Shown here piece after piece: positions 33,728-37,571 of a stretch of DNA of 37,571 nucleotides. Where the stretch lies: positions 1-37,571 of the forward strand of contig CAZSRX010000036.1 in NCBI GenBank assembly GCA_964609675.1. Reading direction: 5' to 3'. Below the pieces are notes generated by a model that was not told the origin of the DNA, did no database searches, and saw only the letters and a program-made list of their open reading frames with translations. Made by a program: the position numbers and the translations under genes. The stretch's first letter is position 1; each line of letters starts with the position of its first letter. Source of the DNA: CAZSRX01 sp964609675 [NCBI: uncultured Bacteroidota bacterium]. Its GTDB lineage: Bacteria > CLD3 > SB21.

Positions 33728-34879
33728 TTAAATAGTAGTAGAAAATTTTCGTTCTTTCCATTCAAATTTGCCGAAAAGCCCCCACAGGCCAAAAACAACA
33801 ATATATAACGGATGCAGTATGGATATTATGGGGTAAAACGGCAAAAACGAAATGCGCCTAAACCGGATGGCCCCGGTTAGCATTAAGATAAAATCTAAAA
33901 GCATTTTGGCAATCCATGGCCAAAAAACCATAACTAATGTATAAATATTAAAACTTAATCCGGATTTAAAAATCACCGCAAAAACAGGATAAAATAATAT
34001 CGCCACATGAAACAGATACAGCCCTGCAATCAGTGACCGTTTGGCGTGGTCATAATGCCGGCTTTTGGAGGCCTGGCGGATTTTCTGATTTATGAACTGG
34101 TGGAATGATTCGGGCGGACCGGTCTCCACCTGGGCATTCGCGTCCATGCAGTAGGCGATGTTCCATCGGGTTTTCCTGAATAATCCTAAAAGCAGATCGT
34201 CGTCGCCGGAAATAAAATGCCCGATTTTACGAAAGCCGCCCACTTCGTTAAATACGGTTTTCCGGTAACTGAGATTGCGCCCGGTAGCCGTCAGCGTGCG
34301 GTTCCAGTATGTAGATGCCGCGGCTAAGGATGCCAGCGCCAGAGAATCCAGAGAAACAAACTGTTCCAGGATGGATAATTTGTTATTCGGTATAATCGGC
34401 GAGTATCCGACAACCATACCGGTTTGTTCATCAAAGCATGCCGCCATGGATTGAATCCAGCCTTTTCTAGCCCGACAGTCCGCGTCGGTACATAAAATGA
34501 TTTCACCTCGGGCGGCCTTTATTCCCTCATTCAGCGCGTTTTTTTTAGGGGAAAGTTTATCTGCCAAAAAAACAATATCAATAATCTGAAAATTTTTAAT
34601 TATCTGAGAAAACGGCTCAGCCGCAGCCCGGGTTCTGTCCTCCGAACGGTCATTAATAAGTATAACTTCAAATGCCTCCTGTGGATAGGATTGCGCGGCC
34701 AGTGAACTTAGACAATCAGCAATCGACCGTTCTTCATTACGCGCGGCAATTACAACACTGACAAACGGCATGCCGGACGACTGAGGCGACCTGTACGTAA
34801 TCAATGCATAGGTCAGAAGCAGTATCAGTAAACCCCAGATACAAAGACATACAATCAAAACCCCGTCCGCAATAATCAT
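33728..34879 (-). CDS. GT2 glycosyltransferase, membrane-bound (first of tandem pair)
   Basis: A 383-residue paralogue of the next gene with the same layout: N-terminal TM (VLIVCLCIWGLLILLLTYAL), FVSVVIAARNEERS, LINDRSEDRT, TDADCR, ISGDDDLLL and C-terminal TM helices ending FEWKE. The QxxRW position here reads QKIRQAS, so the Trp of the processive motif is lost. This may mean a different, non-processive activity from its neighbour. The two genes are separated by one base and so probably translated together. It follows adk by 47 bp in the operon. Confidence 0.88.
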   Translation of the reverse strand: MIIADGVLIVCLCIWGLLILLLTYALITYRSPQSSGMPFVSVVIAARNEERSIADCLSSLAAQSYPQEAFEVILINDRSEDRTRAAAEPFSQIIKNFQIIDIVFLADKLSPKKNALNEGIKAARGEIILCTDADCRARKGWIQSMAACFDEQTGMVVGYSPIIPNNKLSILEQFVSLDSLALASLAAASTYWNRTLTATGRNLSYRKTVFNEVGGFRKIGHFISGDDDLLLGLFRKTRWNIAYCMDANAQVETGPPESFHQFINQKIRQASKSRHYDHAKRSLIAGLYLFHVAILFYPVFAVIFKSGLSFNIYTLVMVFWPWIAKMLLDFILMLTGAIRFRRISFLPFYPIISILHPLYIVVFGLWGLFGKFEWKERKFSTTI

Positions 34880-34926
34880 ACAAAAATCCGGTTCAAATCA
34901 TTCATCGGCCGCTCTCTTTTGGAAAT

Positions 34927-35580
34927 TTAATGAGGTTTATAAGGCAATAACTGTACTATGGATTCAAATACCTCCTGCACGGATTTTTCGCCGTCAATCT
35001 GCTTAAGCTTGCCGGTTTTTAAATAATGACTGCGAAGCGGCTCGGTTTCTTTTTCATAGGCCTTGAAGCGATTCTCGATGGCTTCCCGTGTATCATCCGC
35101 CCGCTGATAAAGTATTCCGCCGCATTTATCGCAGACATTTTCCACTTTAGGTTTCAGCGTGAGTTTGTTGTAGGTTTCTCCGCAGGCCTTGCAGGTCAGA
35201 CGGTTGATCATACGGGATATCAGATTTTCTTTCGATACCACAATATCGATGACAGCGTCTAATTCCACCTTGAGCTCGTGCAGTATTTTATCCAGCGCCT
35301 CAGCCTGGGCCCCTGTGCGCGGAAAACCGTCAAGAATAAATCCGTGCTTACAGTGATGGGATTTCAGTTTTTCATGCACAATCCCAATAATAATGTCATC
35401 GGGCACAAGCAGGCCGTCATTCATAAATGTCATGGCTTTGGCGCCGAGCGGCGTATTGTTTTTAATCGCCTCCCTGAGCATGTCCCCGGTAGAAACCTGT
35501 GGGATGGCGTAATGCGCTACCAGCATTTTGGATTGTGTGCCCTTGCCTACTCCGGGCGCGCCTAAAAGTATCAAACGCAT
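34927..35580 (-). CDS. adk: Adenylate kinase, zinc-lid type
   Basis: A 217-residue enzyme catalysing AMP + ATP = 2 ADP. P-loop GAPGVGKGT (7-15), AMP-binding STGDMLR, catalytic DGFPRT and a long LID domain with four zinc cysteines (Cys130, 133, 150, 153). This is the zinc-containing form seen in many Gram-positives and some Gram-negatives. GGAGG about 6 nt upstream supports the ATG, which lies inside the last codons of trmB (10-nt overlap), so the two are translationally coupled. Confidence 0.96.
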   Translation of the reverse strand: MRLILLGAPGVGKGTQSKMLVAHYAIPQVSTGDMLREAIKNNTPLGAKAMTFMNDGLLVPDDIIIGIVHEKLKSHHCKHGFILDGFPRTGAQAEALDKILHELKVELDAVIDIVVSKENLISRMINRLTCKACGETYNKLTLKPKVENVCDKCGGILYQRADDTREAIENRFKAYEKETEPLRSHYLKTGKLKQIDGEKSVQEVFESIVQLLPYKPH

Positions 35581-36326
35581 AAATGACCTCCGGAAATGTT
35601 ATTGGTGCTGTCATCTTCCTTTAGAATAATAAATTTTTCTTTAAGCTTTTTCATGGGATAATCTAGATTCTGGGTATGCCTGTAAACATCGCAATCAAGA
35701 TTCGGATGGGATATCTTCTTGAATTTCATGTAGTATATGACCTTACCCTGCGCTTTCCATTTTCGTTCGTATTTGGTTTCAAAATGATCCTCCGGATCAT
35801 GAATCCAAAACGAGGGATAGACGGGTTGAAAACAGGACGTGTTTTCAATGCATTCCTTAACCCAGTCCTTATATTCACCGTCATCGGTCGTAATCGTCAG
35901 GTAATCGTTAATTTTTCTTGCAAACAGATTTATCGTCAGGGGATTAATCAGGCGCCGTTTTTTATGGCGTTTCTTAAACCATGGATCCGGAAAATGAATA
36001 TAAAGTCCTGACAGCGTCCGGTCAGGTATCAGTTTCCATACCAGTAATTTGGCATCACCGATGAGCAGACGTACATTGTAAAGATTTTGTCTTACACATC
36101 GTTTATCAGCCTTTTTTAAATAACTCCCGTCAATTTCAATTCCGATGATATTGCGACCGGGATGGCTGGCGGCATAAGGAATCAGAAAACTGCCATTGCC
36201 AATGCCAATCTCAAGATCAACGGGATTGGCGTTGGAAAATTCATTTTCCCAGTCAATCCATTCATTGTCCAACAGCTTTCTGAGATATTCCGGTTTACGC
36301 CAGTCAATAATCCGTGAATTGACCAT
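35571..36326 (-). CDS. trmB: tRNA (guanine-N7-)-methyltransferase
   Basis: An SAM-dependent enzyme making m7G46 in tRNA. The SAM-binding strand is LEIGIGNGSFL, acidic IGIEIDGSYLKKA follows, and the family signature IHFPDPWFKKRHKKRRL is intact, with TDDGEY near the C-terminus. The ATG at 36326 gives 251 residues and a 22-bp gap to the upstream enoyl-CoA hydratase. A TTG at 36383 would add 19 residues and overlap that gene; neither has a clear Shine-Dalgarno. The C-terminal tail after KKISHPN is longer than usual. The 3' end overlaps adk by 10 nt. Confidence 0.9.
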   Translation of the reverse strand: MVNSRIIDWRKPEYLRKLLDNEWIDWENEFSNANPVDLEIGIGNGSFLIPYAASHPGRNIIGIEIDGSYLKKADKRCVRQNLYNVRLLIGDAKLLVWKLIPDRTLSGLYIHFPDPWFKKRHKKRRLINPLTINLFARKINDYLTITTDDGEYKDWVKECIENTSCFQPVYPSFWIHDPEDHFETKYERKWKAQGKVIYYMKFKKISHPNLDCDVYRHTQNLDYPMKKLKEKFIILKEDDSTNNISGGHLCV

Positions 36327-36348
36327 GATGGGATTGCCGGATGAATGG

Positions 36349-37128
36349 TTATCGGTCCGCAAAATTTGGTTTTCTTTTTTCAAGATGAGCGGAAAGGCCT
36401 TCTTTCATGTCATCGGTGCCGTATAATTCGGAAAAGCATTGAGCTTCCGTATCAAGACCTTGTGACAATACAGTATCGCATCCCCGGACAACCGCTTTCA
36501 GCGCCGCAGCAATACTTAAGGCGCTTTTGGAAGTAATTTTTCGGGCGATATTCCGAGCCTCGTCCAGAAGCTGATCTTTTGGTACCACGGCGTTGACCAA
36601 TCCCAGGGCCAGCGCTTCATCGGAACGGATTGGTTCGCCGGTCAGGATCATCTGCAGCGCTTTACCTTTTCCGATCAGGCGCGGCAAGCGCTGTGTCCCG
36701 CCAAACCCTGGTATAATACCCAAGGTAATTTCCGGCAGTCCCATCAGCGCCCGGTCCGAAGCGATACGGAAATGACAACTCATGGCCAGTTCGAGCCCTC
36801 CACCCAGGCAAAATCCGTTTATAGCCGCCATCACCGGTTTGACGCTGTTTTCAATCCCGGTAAACACCTTCTGTCCGTATCCGGCCATGGCTTTCGCCTG
36901 CTCGCGCGAAGACACTTGCGATATTTCCAAAATATCAGCGCCGCTGGCAAAGAGCTTGCCCGCTCCGGTCAGAATAATAACCTTTACCTCTGCGTTTTTC
37001 TGCATCTCTCCGATGACGGTTTCCAGCTCTTTAAGTAAGTCCATTTTCAGGCTGTTCGATGGCGGATTGTTCAGCGATATCAGCGCCATTTTATCACTTA
37101 TATCCAGAAGAAGGTTTTGATAACTCAT
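36349..37128 (-). CDS. Enoyl-CoA hydratase/isomerase (crotonase family)
   Basis: A 259-residue crotonase. The oxyanion-hole segments are GAGKLFASGADILE and GFCLGGGLELAMSC. The two catalytic glutamates are conserved in GGGLELA and PEITLGIIPGFGGTQRLPR, which points to true hydratase activity on short-chain 2-enoyl-CoA rather than an isomerase. AGGA about 8 nt before the ATG supports the start. It is the first gene of the six-gene minus-strand operon. No thiolase or acyl-CoA dehydrogenase lies in the window, so the pathway (beta-oxidation or butyrate-type) is unresolved. Confidence 0.92.
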   Translation of the reverse strand: MSYQNLLLDISDKMALISLNNPPSNSLKMDLLKELETVIGEMQKNAEVKVIILTGAGKLFASGADILEISQVSSREQAKAMAGYGQKVFTGIENSVKPVMAAINGFCLGGGLELAMSCHFRIASDRALMGLPEITLGIIPGFGGTQRLPRLIGKGKALQMILTGEPIRSDEALALGLVNAVVPKDQLLDEARNIARKITSKSALSIAAALKAVVRGCDTVLSQGLDTEAQCFSELYGTDDMKEGLSAHLEKRKPNFADR

Positions 37129-37571
37129 AATTCGATCCTGTTTGAATTAGTTTTGGATGTGTAGCTTTAAAATAATCACAAATTTCCTCATTATCAAGGT
37201 TACGAATATATTTTCAAAAAAAAGCCCATTGGTCCGGCCGAAGGTTTCTTTAGTGCCGGCTCTGTCTTTTGCCGTAATCGGCATCCATAATATTCATAAC
37301 ATCTTTCAACTCTTGCAGTAATTTTTTCCGGCCATGATTGCATCGAATGCTTTTTGATTGTTATTGAACAGGTTTGGATGGGTTTATCCCGTTTATTAGT
37401 CCGTTATGAAACCTACTCAAATAAATCTTTCATGGACAACAAAACCTTCTTCTATAGGTTTAGGATGTCACAAAATTCTCCGTTACTTACATTTGCGTTT
37501 TTTATGCTTTGTACGCTTTAACCCGGAATTGTCATTACAGAATAATTTCTAATGGCCGCCATTAGAAAAAT
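37129..37571. other. Terminal 443 bp without a convincing gene
   Basis: AT-rich sequence upstream of the enoyl-CoA hydratase gene. No ORF of useful length is present. On the minus strand near 37257-37345 two short frames (KAFDAIMAGK, then LLQELKDVMNIMDADYGKRQ) abut in different phases, as if from a broken gene, but no family was recognised. It presumably includes the operon promoter, which I could not pick out. Confidence 0.4.

Overview
The window looks like chromosomal DNA of a Gram-negative, FCB-type or neighbouring candidate-phylum bacterium. This is inferred from many lipoprotein signal peptides, outer-membrane barrels (including a DUF5916-type protein), a FISUMP-domain lipoprotein, several promoters with TTGACA/TATAAT-like boxes, and core genes (rho, adk, trmB, gdhA) of ordinary bacterial type. 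No rRNA, tRNA, CRISPR array or prophage was recognised.

Positions 1-2600 are an accessory patch. It starts with an N-terminally eroded REP-associated Y1 transposase and two pairs of REP-like palindromes. A FISUMP lipoprotein follows, whose last 60 codons look like the variable region of a diversity-generating retroelement (DGR). Next come a series of hairpins, the N-terminal part of an Avd protein, and the last 50 codons of a DGR-type reverse transcriptase. Template repeat and RT core are missing: the cassette appears to have collapsed by deletion, leaving the diversified target behind. hemW (minus) lies beyond it.

Positions 3.9-12.6 kb hold the most distinctive locus: five consecutive secreted or lipid-anchored proteins built from LPP20-type modules (about eight modules in all, one protein ending in a CsgG/FlgT-like domain), followed by a secreted TPR-CHAT protein that keeps the His/Cys pair of caspase-like peptidases. 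Several genes have their own terminators. Two translationally coupled SurA/PpiC-like lipoproteins follow under their own promoter. I infer a cell-envelope assembly with a dedicated peptidase and chaperones, but its function is unknown.

Positions 15.3-21.6 kb (minus) carry a DUF5916-type outer-membrane protein, a CoA-pyrophosphatase-like Nudix hydrolase, a glycogen debranching enzyme and imidazolonepropionase; the last three overlap or nearly touch. From 22.0 to 27.7 kb (plus) lie a small outer-membrane barrel with a strong promoter, a 29-residue Lys-rich peptide, an FmdB-type zinc ribbon, a NarL-type two-component pair and NADP-type glutamate dehydrogenase. A zinc alcohol dehydrogenase (minus) and rho (plus) diverge around 28.8 kb. 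From 37.1 down to 30.4 kb, six minus-strand genes are packed as a likely operon: enoyl-CoA hydratase, trmB, adk, two tandem GT2 glycosyltransferases and a Na/Pi cotransporter. It ends at a bidirectional terminator shared with rho.
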